Source: Bacteroidales bacterium (GTDB taxonomy: Bacteria > Bacteroidota > Bacteroidia > Bacteroidales > UBA932). Taken from it: DNA of 64,000 nucleotides. Below are positions 38,810 to 47,527 of the stretch, one piece after another. The DNA lies in NCBI GenBank assembly GCA_015060455.1, contig SUYM01000018.1:1-64000 (forward strand), written 5' to 3'. Position 1 is the stretch's first letter. Each line of letters begins with the position of its first letter. Under the pieces are notes generated by a model. That model was not told the origin of the DNA. It made no database searches and worked only from the letters and a program-made list of their open reading frames with translations. The position numbers were made by a program, and so were the translations under genes.

Positions 38810-40603
38810 TTAATTGTAGTTCGTACTGTCTGTCCATCCCGGGTTCTGTGTGAGGTTTCCGCCCGAAAGCACCCTCTGATCGGCAGGGATAGGCCAGAGA
38901 TAATCCCTTGTCTCATCAAAACTGTATGTCATCTCAGGATGTGCAACAACATATCCGGATGTGCCTTCCGAAAGAATGATATCAACACCTAATATCTTGG
39001 AATTCATACCAACCTCAGGAGTTGTTCCCTTTTCATAGAGTTGGAAATCATTCGCTCCGTCTCCGTCCATGTCATAAAGACCAGGACCAGGGAAATAAAC
39101 TCCAAAATACCTCATGTCCTTGGATGCATCTGTTGATGTGTTGACCATCTGGGCACCTTCCTTCCAACGGAGCATATCCCACTGACGGAAGCCCTCGTTC
39201 ACGAGTTCCACAGTACGCTCACGGCGGATCTCAAGGATAACACCGGTATTGGCGCTCTGAGTGACGTTAGGATAGCATCCTGCAAGGAACGGATCCGGAT
39301 TTGCATTTGCTGTAGCCATATCAAGTTTCGGCATGCTCACTCTGTCGCGGATCTTGTTGACTGAGATGTCAAGGTCCGCCTGAGTCAGAGTACCGAGTTC
39401 GGCAAGTGCTTCAGCATAAACGAGATAGACCTCAGCAGCACGGAAAAGAGGAAGAGAGGTAGAGCCCTTTGACGCTCCGTCGTATGCCTCCTGTGCTATA
39501 TACTTTATAGGCTGATAGCCAGTGTGCGAGTTCATGTCGTTTGCTATCACATCCTTTCCTCCCTTCTGGATATATCCCGGGCAGAGGACTGTCTGGGCAA
39601 GACGTGGGTCACGGTTCTGCACCTCGTCGGTATAGAACATGGTCTCGTTGCCAGGCTGCTCTGTGAAACGCTCGCCTGTCACCATGAGATAGTGGTTCAT
39701 GAAACGGCGGGTGAAGCCCTGAGCGTCATTCTTGATGTTGAACTGTACGGAATGTCCTATCTTGAGAGTTGTCGCATCATAAAGACGGGCAAGGATGACC
39801 TCGCAGGCAACTTCGCTGATGTCGTCGCGGTTGAACAGGTCCCTGTAAGGAGTGTCTCCGCCTTTATATAAGGAGTAGCCGCTCTCATCGATGAAGGTCC
39901 TGGCTGCTTCTGCTGCTGCCTGGAGATATTTATCGGCGTTTTCCATTCCGCGGTATTTTCTCCATGTTCCCTCAAAAAGGGCTACGCGTGCCTTGAGAGC
40001 CACTGCTGTCCATTTGTTTACACGGGACATGCCATCAACTGTTGTACCCCTGTCTGACGGAAGACGATTTATCGCGCGGTCCAGATCCTGAATGACCATG
40101 TCAATCACATATCCTCTGTCGTCACGAGGCTTGGTCAGAGCAGCGTTGTCGTCGCTTGCAAGCACAGTGTCGTACCAAGGAACGTCTCCGAAACGGAGCA
40201 CCTTCTGGTAGTAGAAATAGGCGCGGAAGAAATATGACACTCCGTCATACTTGTCCTTTACTGCCTGGTCCTCGCAGTTCTTAGAGTTTTCAAGGTGGTA
40301 ATTGATCCAGCGGAGAGGCTTCCATCCCCATTCCAAAGAGCCGTCCATATCATCTGATGCCATACGTGTGCCCTCGATGATGCTTCCCATGCTCTTATCG
40401 ACCATGTCGTCGGCATTGTAACGGGTGCTGGTCTCCGGGTTTACGATAAGTGTATAGTAGCGGTTGGTCCATCTCTCCATGTCGGTCTGCGTCTTGAAAT
40501 ACGTATCCGGACTCACCTTGTCTTCTGGAAGGAGAGTAAGATCGCAGGCTGCAAACGCTACTGTGGCAGTCATTGCTGCAAATATTCTGAATATATTCTT
40601 CAT
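38810..40603 (-). CDS. RagB/SusD-family outer-membrane lipoprotein
   Basis: FAACDLTLLPEDKVSPDTYFKTQTDMERWTNRYY; IRRERTVELVNEGFRQWDMLRWKEG; directly downstream of SusC. Confidence 0.95.
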   Translation of the reverse strand: MKNIFRIFAAMTATVAFAACDLTLLPEDKVSPDTYFKTQTDMERWTNRYYTLIVNPETSTRYNADDMVDKSMGSIIEGTRMASDDMDGSLEWGWKPLRWINYHLENSKNCEDQAVKDKYDGVSYFFRAYFYYQKVLRFGDVPWYDTVLASDDNAALTKPRDDRGYVIDMVIQDLDRAINRLPSDRGTTVDGMSRVNKWTAVALKARVALFEGTWRKYRGMENADKYLQAAAEAARTFIDESGYSLYKGGDTPYRDLFNRDDISEVACEVILARLYDATTLKIGHSVQFNIKNDAQGFTRRFMNHYLMVTGERFTEQPGNETMFYTDEVQNRDPRLAQTVLCPGYIQKGGKDVIANDMNSHTGYQPIKYIAQEAYDGASKGSTSLPLFRAAEVYLVYAEALAELGTLTQADLDISVNKIRDRVSMPKLDMATANANPDPFLAGCYPNVTQSANTGVILEIRRERTVELVNEGFRQWDMLRWKEGAQMVNTSTDASKDMRYFGVYFPGPGLYDMDGDGANDFQLYEKGTTPEVGMNSKILGVDIILSEGTSGYVVAHPEMTYSFDETRDYLWPIPADQRVLSGGNLTQNPGWTDSTNYN

Positions 40604-40618
40604 AACTCTTTCCTCCAT

Positions 40619-43600
40619 TTAGAATTGAATGTCAAGACCGATTGAGAAGGTACGCGGATAAGCATAACCCACTCCGGAGTTGTCTGTCGATGTACCTGTG
40701 GTTCCTCCAAGTTCAGGGTCCATGGTCATGGTGTGCTTCTTGAGCGGTGACCAATAACACATGTTCTCGCCTGAGAAATAGACTCTGATCTGCTCGATCT
40801 TTGCCTTGCGGGTAAGTTCCTGAGGAAGGGTGTAACCCACTGTCAGGTTCTTGAAACGCAGGTACGCAAGATTCTGAAGGTATCTGTCGTTCGTTGTTCC
40901 AAGAGCACCGCTTGAATATGCGTTGTATCCACGACGACGTGGGAAGTAGGCGTTTCTGTTGTCCTCTGTCCATGTGTTGTCAGCGAAACTCTCATGGATG
41001 AACGCTGTCGGAGGGAATGCGTACGGACCCCAGAAGTCGTATGAAGACTGTCCGTTAGCCGGATACCAGTCACGATGTCCCACACCCTGGAAGAACGCTG
41101 AAACATCTATGCCCATCCAGTTGAATCCAAGACGGAAAGAGTAGTTGTAACGAGGGTTGGAATTACCGATGATAACCATGTCTCCGTGGTCGTCTATACG
41201 TCCCGAACCGCTGTTTATCTTGCCGTCGCCATTGACATCGATGAACTTAACGTCACCTGCACGGAGATAGTTTCCGCAGGCAGGGTTACCGTTGCGTACT
41301 CTCTGGTTGACAGCAGTATCATCGATCACCTTCGAGTATTCGGCGGCCTCACGGTCGGTCTTGAAGAGACCCTCTACCTTATAGCCCCAGATGTCTCCGA
41401 GTCTTTCGCCTACATAGTGGTTGCCGATGATTCCCTCAGGGTTGTGATACTTGGTGATATGTGTCACATAGTCACCGACAGTGGCTGAGACGTTGTATGA
41501 GAAGTTCTTTCCGAGAAGTTTGAAGTCGTCTCTCCAACTTACCACGAGTTCCCATCCCTTTGTGCGAAGGTCTGCGCAGTTCGCCTTAGGAGTGTTTGCT
41601 CCATATACGTCAGGGAGCGTAAGTGAGGTGGTGAGCATGTTCTTGGTGTCACGGATAAAGACGTCACCTGTTACTGAAAGACGGTCTTCGAGGAAACCGA
41701 GATCCACTCCAAGGTCGTATGTTGTAACGGTCTCCCATGTCAGACCGGAAGAAAGAGGGTCCGAAACGGAAGCGTAGAGTCCGTATGTCTTGCCGTCGAA
41801 GGTATATTCCATCTCGTTGCCAGGAGAAATGGTCTCGATGTAGGCATAGTTGCTTACCTGCTGGTTACCAAGGCTTCCGGCAGAGAAACGGAGTTTCATG
41901 TTGCTGACCACATTCTTTGCCGGACGGAAGAAATTCTCCTCAGAAATACGCCATGCTGCTGATGCTGACGGGAAGAATGCCCAACGGCTGCCTGGAGCAA
42001 ATCTTGACGAACCGTCGGCGCGGGCACTGGCCTCCACGATGTAACGGCCCTTCCAGTCGTAGTTGGCACGGGCAAAGAAACCGAGAGTCTTGTATGCTGA
42101 GATTTCCTGATCTACGGTAGGAATACCGTTCGCCACAGTGAATGAAGACAGATCCTCATTGGTAAGTTCGGTGTTAGCCACGACGAGGTTGGTAGAGCGG
42201 TATGTCTCATACTGACCTCCGGCTGTCACCTTGAAATAGTGACCGTTCCAGTCGTGCTCGTAGTTACCATATATATTAAGGTTGTGTCCCTTATATCCGT
42301 AATGGCTCTCCTGATATGTATTGGCAACCGCACCGGAGGTAAACTCTGTGAGGACTCCTTGCTGACGCGAATACTCGAAGGTGTCGTTACGGTATCTGTA
42401 AAGACGGTCACGCTGACGATAGTCGTATGCTATTGTGAATGTGAGGTCTTTGTAAGGCTTGATGTCGAGGGAGTTCTGGATGGTCAGATACCTGTTTGCC
42501 TTCGAGTTGTTACCTGTGCCGGCTGTCATGTGACCTCCACGGCCGGTACCGATAGGCGAGTTCTTGCCTAACTGGTTTACATACTGAACGATGGTTCCGT
42601 CCGGGTTGGTAGGCACCCATGCCGGGGTAATGTTGGCCTGAAGTGCACCGAAAGTTCCCTCGTAATTGTTGTGACCGCCATACTTATATGTAGATGAGTC
42701 GAACGCAACGTTGGTAGAGTATTTCAGCCATTTGAACATCTGTGCAGAGAATTTAGCACGGAAGGCGATGTCGGTGTAGCGGTCCTGCTGGATCCTGAAC
42801 ATACCGTCCTGCATCAGATAACGTCCGCTGGCATAGTATGATATCTTCTCTGAACCTCCGGATACGGATACGTTGTGCTCTGTCTGAGGACGCACGCGGT
42901 TGTAGAAATAGCCGTACCAGTCGAAGTTACCATAATAATAGTACTTGCCGTCGTCGCCGACCTCTACCCACGGACGGTCAGGATGCTCTGTAACGTCGTT
43001 CCTGCGCTCATAGAGTTTCTGAAGTCCGCCGTTCGCCTCTGTATAGAGGAAGATGTCATGAACAGAGTCGCTGGAGTTGGCCATGAACTCGTTGACGAGG
43101 GTGACATGGTCATAACCTACTGTCATGAAGTCGGTCGAGGTGGTGTTCATCTGCCAGCCATAGCGGCCGTTATACTGAACACGCGCATTGTCTCCCCTCT
43201 TACCCTGCTTTGTGGTGATGAGCACCACGCCGGCAGAAGCCTTTGCACCGTAGATGGCACAGGTAGAGGCATCTTTGAGGACAGAGACAGACTCGATGTC
43301 ATTAGGGTTGATCTGGCTGAGGTTCACCTCCACACCGTCTGCAAGGACAAGTGGAGAACCTGAGTTGAGTGAAAGACCGCCTCGGATGTTGATTGTGTTG
43401 GAAGATTCAGGTGAACCTGTTCCGAAGGTGATGTTGACCGAAGGGTCCGCTCCTTGAAGAGCGTTGGCTGCCGATACCACCGGACGGGCGTTGAGTTCTT
43501 TTCCGCTCACGATGCCGACTGCTCCGGAAAGGCTGGTCTTCTTCTGAGTACCGTAACCGATTACGACCACGTCTTCGAGAACGTTGGCGGAATCGTCGAG

Positions 43601-43927
43601 TACGATCTTGTAAGGAAGCGGTTCATTTCCTGTCATTGCAACCTCCACATCAGAATATCCGATGTAAGAGACAACAATCTTCGCCGGAAATGAGACGTTT
43701 TCCAATACGTAATTACCATCAAGGTCTGTGATAGTGCCCTGCGTGGTGCCTGCTACGACCAGGGATGCTCCGATAAGAGGCTCTCCCGATGAGTCGGTGA
43801 CTACACCACTGATGGTCTTCGTTGTCTGCGCCAACATACCAAGCGGTATCAGAAGCGCGACAAAGGCAATTAAGAGTTGCCCCCCCCTGATGTGGGATCT
43901 TCTCCTGCTGGAATTGCTTTTCATCAT
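40619..43927 (-). CDS. SusC/RagA-family TonB-dependent transporter
   Basis: TISGVVTDSSGEPLIGASLVVAGTTQGTITDLDGNYVL (CPBP/DUF4480-like), VVIGYGTQKKTSLSGAV, INIRGGLSLNSGSPLVLADG, C-terminal TFSIGLDIQF. Confidence 0.96.
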   Translation of the reverse strand: MMKSNSSRRRSHIRGGQLLIAFVALLIPLGMLAQTTKTISGVVTDSSGEPLIGASLVVAGTTQGTITDLDGNYVLENVSFPAKIVVSYIGYSDVEVAMTGNEPLPYKIVLDDSANVLEDVVVIGYGTQKKTSLSGAVGIVSGKELNARPVVSAANALQGADPSVNITFGTGSPESSNTINIRGGLSLNSGSPLVLADGVEVNLSQINPNDIESVSVLKDASTCAIYGAKASAGVVLITTKQGKRGDNARVQYNGRYGWQMNTTSTDFMTVGYDHVTLVNEFMANSSDSVHDIFLYTEANGGLQKLYERRNDVTEHPDRPWVEVGDDGKYYYYGNFDWYGYFYNRVRPQTEHNVSVSGGSEKISYYASGRYLMQDGMFRIQQDRYTDIAFRAKFSAQMFKWLKYSTNVAFDSSTYKYGGHNNYEGTFGALQANITPAWVPTNPDGTIVQYVNQLGKNSPIGTGRGGHMTAGTGNNSKANRYLTIQNSLDIKPYKDLTFTIAYDYRQRDRLYRYRNDTFEYSRQQGVLTEFTSGAVANTYQESHYGYKGHNLNIYGNYEHDWNGHYFKVTAGGQYETYRSTNLVVANTELTNEDLSSFTVANGIPTVDQEISAYKTLGFFARANYDWKGRYIVEASARADGSSRFAPGSRWAFFPSASAAWRISEENFFRPAKNVVSNMKLRFSAGSLGNQQVSNYAYIETISPGNEMEYTFDGKTYGLYASVSDPLSSGLTWETVTTYDLGVDLGFLEDRLSVTGDVFIRDTKNMLTTSLTLPDVYGANTPKANCADLRTKGWELVVSWRDDFKLLGKNFSYNVSATVGDYVTHITKYHNPEGIIGNHYVGERLGDIWGYKVEGLFKTDREAAEYSKVIDDTAVNQRVRNGNPACGNYLRAGDVKFIDVNGDGKINSGSGRIDDHGDMVIIGNSNPRYNYSFRLGFNWMGIDVSAFFQGVGHRDWYPANGQSSYDFWGPYAFPPTAFIHESFADNTWTEDNRNAYFPRRRGYNAYSSGALGTTNDRYLQNLAYLRFKNLTVGYTLPQELTRKAKIEQIRVYFSGENMCYWSPLKKHTMTMDPELGGTTGTSTDNSGVGYAYPRTFSIGLDIQF

Positions 43928-44084
43928 TTGGTTATTTAGTTGTACTTGTGTGTCTGTAGTTATGGTTTCTTCTATGCTCTTGCTGTGTCGTCCTTATGTT
44001 TTCAGGCTTTCATCCTGTTCCGCACTACCCCTCAAAACTCCGTTGTCAATATTAGACAGCACTGCACAATAACACAAAATCGTA

Positions 44085-44117
44085 CAAATATATAACTTTT
44101 TTCCCACCCCCCCCAAC
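44085..44117 (-). promoter_or_regulatory. Candidate promoter of the SusC-headed operon: -7 TATATTTG, -33 GTTG, spacer containing G8 tract
   Basis: Minus strand GTTGGGGGGGGTGGGAAAAAAGTTATATATTTG; 8 consecutive C on plus strand at 44107-44114. Confidence 0.5.
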
Positions 44118-44249
44118 TTTTTTAACATTTTCGTAACAATCAGAATGCTTTTCCGTAAAAGGTGCACTAAATAAGTAAACATGAATCATTTCACAACGAC
44201 CGTTACAAAAATCTGCCTCTTTTTGTAACGAAGGTGCCGTTTTTATGGC

Positions 44250-44517
44250 AGATACATTGTTTTTGAGGACGACCGTGACAAAAAATTGGCAAAATTTGTC
44301 ACGGTCCCGTTTCAGATCAGCATACTGCACTGATAACGGATAATCATTACAATCAGGTGATCTTCCTATGTCTGAATACGTACAGCGGCAAAATCCCTGC
44401 TCCGTCCGTATTTTCGCCCTTTTTACGGATGCAAGGCAGGGAAAAGCCTGCTCCGTCCGTAATTTCGCCTGTTTTACGGACGGAAGGGACGCATTAGCCG
44501 ATCTGAAAGGCGGATAA
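44250..44517. repeat. 268-bp interspersed repeat, copy 2
   Basis: One mismatch to 2159-2426, no indels. Confidence 0.95.
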
Positions 44518-44538
44518 CCACAACAAAAACTGCGGTTA

Positions 44539-44569
44539 TTTGGAAGTTTTTGGAAAATCTTTAACTTTG
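44539..44569 (+). promoter_or_regulatory. Candidate Bacteroidota promoter (TTTG-19 nt-TAACTTTG)
   Basis: TTTGGAAGTTTTTGGAAAATCTTTAACTTTG, upstream of the NagB-PIG-L gene. Confidence 0.6.
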
Positions 44570-44611
44570 TATGATTTTCAACTGGTCGATTTTTCTAAAT
44601 ATCAATTTATA

Positions 44612-46525
44612 ATGAAAAAATTCTCTTTGCCGAAAGACGGTGGCCTGATAGAGGCCGGTCTTCCAAACGGTGTAAAGCACACCTACGAAAGAATTCCTGC
44701 TCACATCTATGAGGATGAGGAACTTGCATGCGAAAGACTTGCTGAAAAGATCGTTGAGTCCATCAACGCAAACGGTGGCGTATTCCGCCTCGGTCTCAGT
44801 ACAGGCTCATCTCCGGCGGTTCTCTACAAGGAACTCGTGAAGAGATACAAGGCAGGTGACGTGTCTTTCAAGAACGTCGAAATCTACAGCACGGACGAGT
44901 ATTATCCTGCACCGGCTGACAGCCAGAGCCGCAACCGCAGACTTTATGACGAACTCGTGGCAAAAATAGACATCAAGCCGGAAAACGTGTTCGTACCTAA
45001 ACTCACCGAACTTCACGACAGCACATACGTGTCCGAGTTCTGCGCATCCTACGACACCAAGGCAAGCGGACTCGACCTTCTGGTCATGGGTATCGGCGAA
45101 AAGGGACAGATAGGATTCAACGAGAACGGAGCATCCGAGTTCAGCAGGACCAGAACAGTACTCCTCCCTTACGGATCACGCAAGAGACAGGCAAAGAACT
45201 TCGGCAGCATTGAGGCGACTCCGCACACTGCAATCGCCATGGGTATCTCCACTATGCTCAGCGCAAAGAAGATCCACCTCATCGCATGGGGCGAGGACAA
45301 GGCACAGGTGGTAAAGCAGGTCGTTGAAGACAAGGCTGACGCTGCCTGCCCTGCATCTCTTCTTCAGAGACACAGCAACATTTCATTCTATGTCGAGGAC
45401 AACTCGGCGAGCCTTCTCACAAGAAACGTGGCTCCTTGGCTTGTAGGCCCATGCGAATGGACACCAAAGTTCATCCGCAAGGCTGTGGTATGGCTCTGCG
45501 AGCAGACAGGAAAGCCTATCCTCAAACTCACCCAGAAGGACTACCTCAACAACGGACTCGGCGAACTTCTCGAACTTCATGGTCCGTATGATGCCATCAA
45601 TATCCGTGTATTCAATGACTTCCAGCACACCATTTCAGGATGGCCAGGCGGAAAGCCAAACGCAGATGACAGCACAAGACCGGTTCCTTCGTCACCGTTC
45701 CCTAAGAGGGTCGTGATATTCTCACCACATCCTGACGACGACGTGATTTCAATGGGAGGTACATTCATCCGTCTTGCAGAGCAGGGTCATGATGTGCATG
45801 TTGCATACGAGACCTCCGGAAACGTTGCTGTTCACGATGACGTGGTGCTCCAGCATATGGATGCAGCACGCGAACTCGGTTTCGGAGACAGATTCGACGA
45901 GGTGAAGGCAATCATCGCTTCCAAGAAGCCGGGACAGCCTGAGCCAAGGGCGCTTCTCAACCTCAAAGGCTCTATCCGTCGCGCAGAAGCAAAGGCTGCC
46001 GTACGCTCGTTCGGTCTGAACGACGAGACAAACTGCCACTTCCTCAACCTTCCGTTCTATGAGACCGGCGGCATCAAGAAGGGAGAGCGCACACAGGCTG
46101 ATATCGATATCATCAAGGCCCTTCTCCAGGAAGTGAAGCCTCATCAGATATATCTTGCAGGCGACCTTGCCGACCCTCACGGCACACACCGCGTATGTAC
46201 GGAGGCTGTTCTTGAGGCCCTCAACCAACTCGAAGGCGAGGCTTGGCTCAAGGAGTGCCACGTATGGCTCTACAGAGGTGCATGGATGGAGTGGGAACTC
46301 GGAAAGGTCGATATGGCAGTTCCGCTCAGCCCGGACGAGGTGATCAAGAAGCGTCATGCGATTTACCGCCACCTCTCGCAGAAGGACATCGTGCCGTTCC
46401 CTGGTGAGGACCCACGTGAATTCTGGCAGAGAGCCGAGGAGAGGACCCAGAACACAGCACGTCTGTACAACGAACTCGGTATGGCAGAGTATCAGGCTAT
46501 CGAAGTATTTGTAAAACTGTTTTAA
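44612..46525 (+). CDS. Glucosamine-6-phosphate deaminase-like (NagB) domain fused to PIG-L deacetylase-family domain
   Basis: FRLGLSTGSSPAVLYKELVKRYKAGDVSFKNVEIYSTDEYY; VVIFSPHPDDDVISMGGTFIRLAEQGHDVHVAYETSGNVAV; start set at MKKFSLPKDGG. Confidence 0.93.
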   Translation: MKKFSLPKDGGLIEAGLPNGVKHTYERIPAHIYEDEELACERLAEKIVESINANGGVFRLGLSTGSSPAVLYKELVKRYKAGDVSFKNVEIYSTDEYYPAPADSQSRNRRLYDELVAKIDIKPENVFVPKLTELHDSTYVSEFCASYDTKASGLDLLVMGIGEKGQIGFNENGASEFSRTRTVLLPYGSRKRQAKNFGSIEATPHTAIAMGISTMLSAKKIHLIAWGEDKAQVVKQVVEDKADAACPASLLQRHSNISFYVEDNSASLLTRNVAPWLVGPCEWTPKFIRKAVVWLCEQTGKPILKLTQKDYLNNGLGELLELHGPYDAINIRVFNDFQHTISGWPGGKPNADDSTRPVPSSPFPKRVVIFSPHPDDDVISMGGTFIRLAEQGHDVHVAYETSGNVAVHDDVVLQHMDAARELGFGDRFDEVKAIIASKKPGQPEPRALLNLKGSIRRAEAKAAVRSFGLNDETNCHFLNLPFYETGGIKKGERTQADIDIIKALLQEVKPHQIYLAGDLADPHGTHRVCTEAVLEALNQLEGEAWLKECHVWLYRGAWMEWELGKVDMAVPLSPDEVIKKRHAIYRHLSQKDIVPFPGEDPREFWQRAEERTQNTARLYNELGMAEYQAIEVFVKLF

Positions 46526-46532
46526 CAACCAG

Positions 46533-46650
46533 ATGTCTCGACATCGCTCGACATGACATTCCTGTCATTCTGAACGTCGAACTGTCATTCTGAAATCAGA
46601 CTGTCATTCTGAACGTCAGACTGTCATTCTGAACGAAGTGAAGAATCTGA
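46533..46650. repeat. Cluster of ACTGTCATTCTGAACGTCAG repeats
   Basis: Four to five copies of CTGTCATTCTGAA(C) in the 140-bp intergenic region between the NagB-PIG-L gene and nagB. Confidence 0.85.
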
Positions 46651-46665
46651 AAAAAAGAAGAACAT

Positions 46666-47457
46666 ATGAGAGTAATTATCAATGAAAACAGCGCAAAGGG
46701 CTCGGTATGGGCAGCGCGCTATATCGTATCAAGGATCAAGGCCAAGGCTGCCGTGACAGACAAGCCTTTCGTGCTCGGTCTTCCTACCGGCGGCACACCT
46801 GTCGCTACATACCAGGAACTTATCCGTATGTACAAGGCCGGTGAGGTATCATTCAAGAACGTCATCACATTCAACATGGACGAGTATGTAGGACTCCCTG
46901 AGGAGCATCCTGAAAGTTACCACTCGTTCATGGCAAGAAACTTCTTCGACCACGTTGACGTTCCGAAGGAGAATATCAACATCCTCAACGGAAACGCAGA
47001 GGATCTCGCAGCAGAGTGCGCAGCATACGAGGCCAAGATCGTTGCAGCAGGCGGTATCGACCTGTTCATGGGTGGCGTGGGTGAAGACGGTCACCTCGCA
47101 TTCAACGAGCCTTTCTCTTCACTGGTTTCACGCACACGCGTAAAGAGCCTTACATACGACACCATCCTCGTGAACTCACGTTTCTTCGACGGAGACATCA
47201 GCAAGGTGCCTACAACAGCCCTCACAGTGGGAGTCGGCACTGTAATGGATGCAAAGGAAGTGCTCGTACTTGCTTTCGGCCACAAGAAGGCAAATGCCCT
47301 GAAGGCTGCCATCGAAGGCGCTTACTCACAGGCTTGCACTCTTTCAGCCCTCCAGGCTCATCCGCACGGAATCATCGTTGCTGACGAACTTGCTGTAGGC
47401 GAACTCAAAGTGAACACATACAGATACTTCAAGGACATCGAGAAGAACAATATCTAA
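46666..47457 (+). CDS. nagB: Glucosamine-6-phosphate deaminase
   Basis: [83 protein letters not shown]. Confidence 0.97.
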   Translation: MRVIINENSAKGSVWAARYIVSRIKAKAAVTDKPFVLGLPTGGTPVATYQELIRMYKAGEVSFKNVITFNMDEYVGLPEEHPESYHSFMARNFFDHVDVPKENINILNGNAEDLAAECAAYEAKIVAAGGIDLFMGGVGEDGHLAFNEPFSSLVSRTRVKSLTYDTILVNSRFFDGDISKVPTTALTVGVGTVMDAKEVLVLAFGHKKANALKAAIEGAYSQACTLSALQAHPHGIIVADELAVGELKVNTYRYFKDIEKNNI

Positions 47458-47472
47458 GAGTCATACAACTAC

Positions 47473-47512
47473 AAAAAATGGCGGTACCTTTTTTTGGATA
47501 CCGCCATTTTTT
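47473..47512. terminator. Bidirectional intrinsic terminator between convergent genes
   Basis: AAAAAATGGCGGTA...TACCGCCATTTTTT, perfect stem flanked by A and T tracts. Confidence 0.9.
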
Positions 47513-47527
47513 ATTTGTGTTTCATGA

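Noticed and set aside
45749-46528. 259-aa minus-strand ORF
   Set aside because: Antisense to the NagB-PIG-L gene; the plus frame carries clear catalytic motifs.
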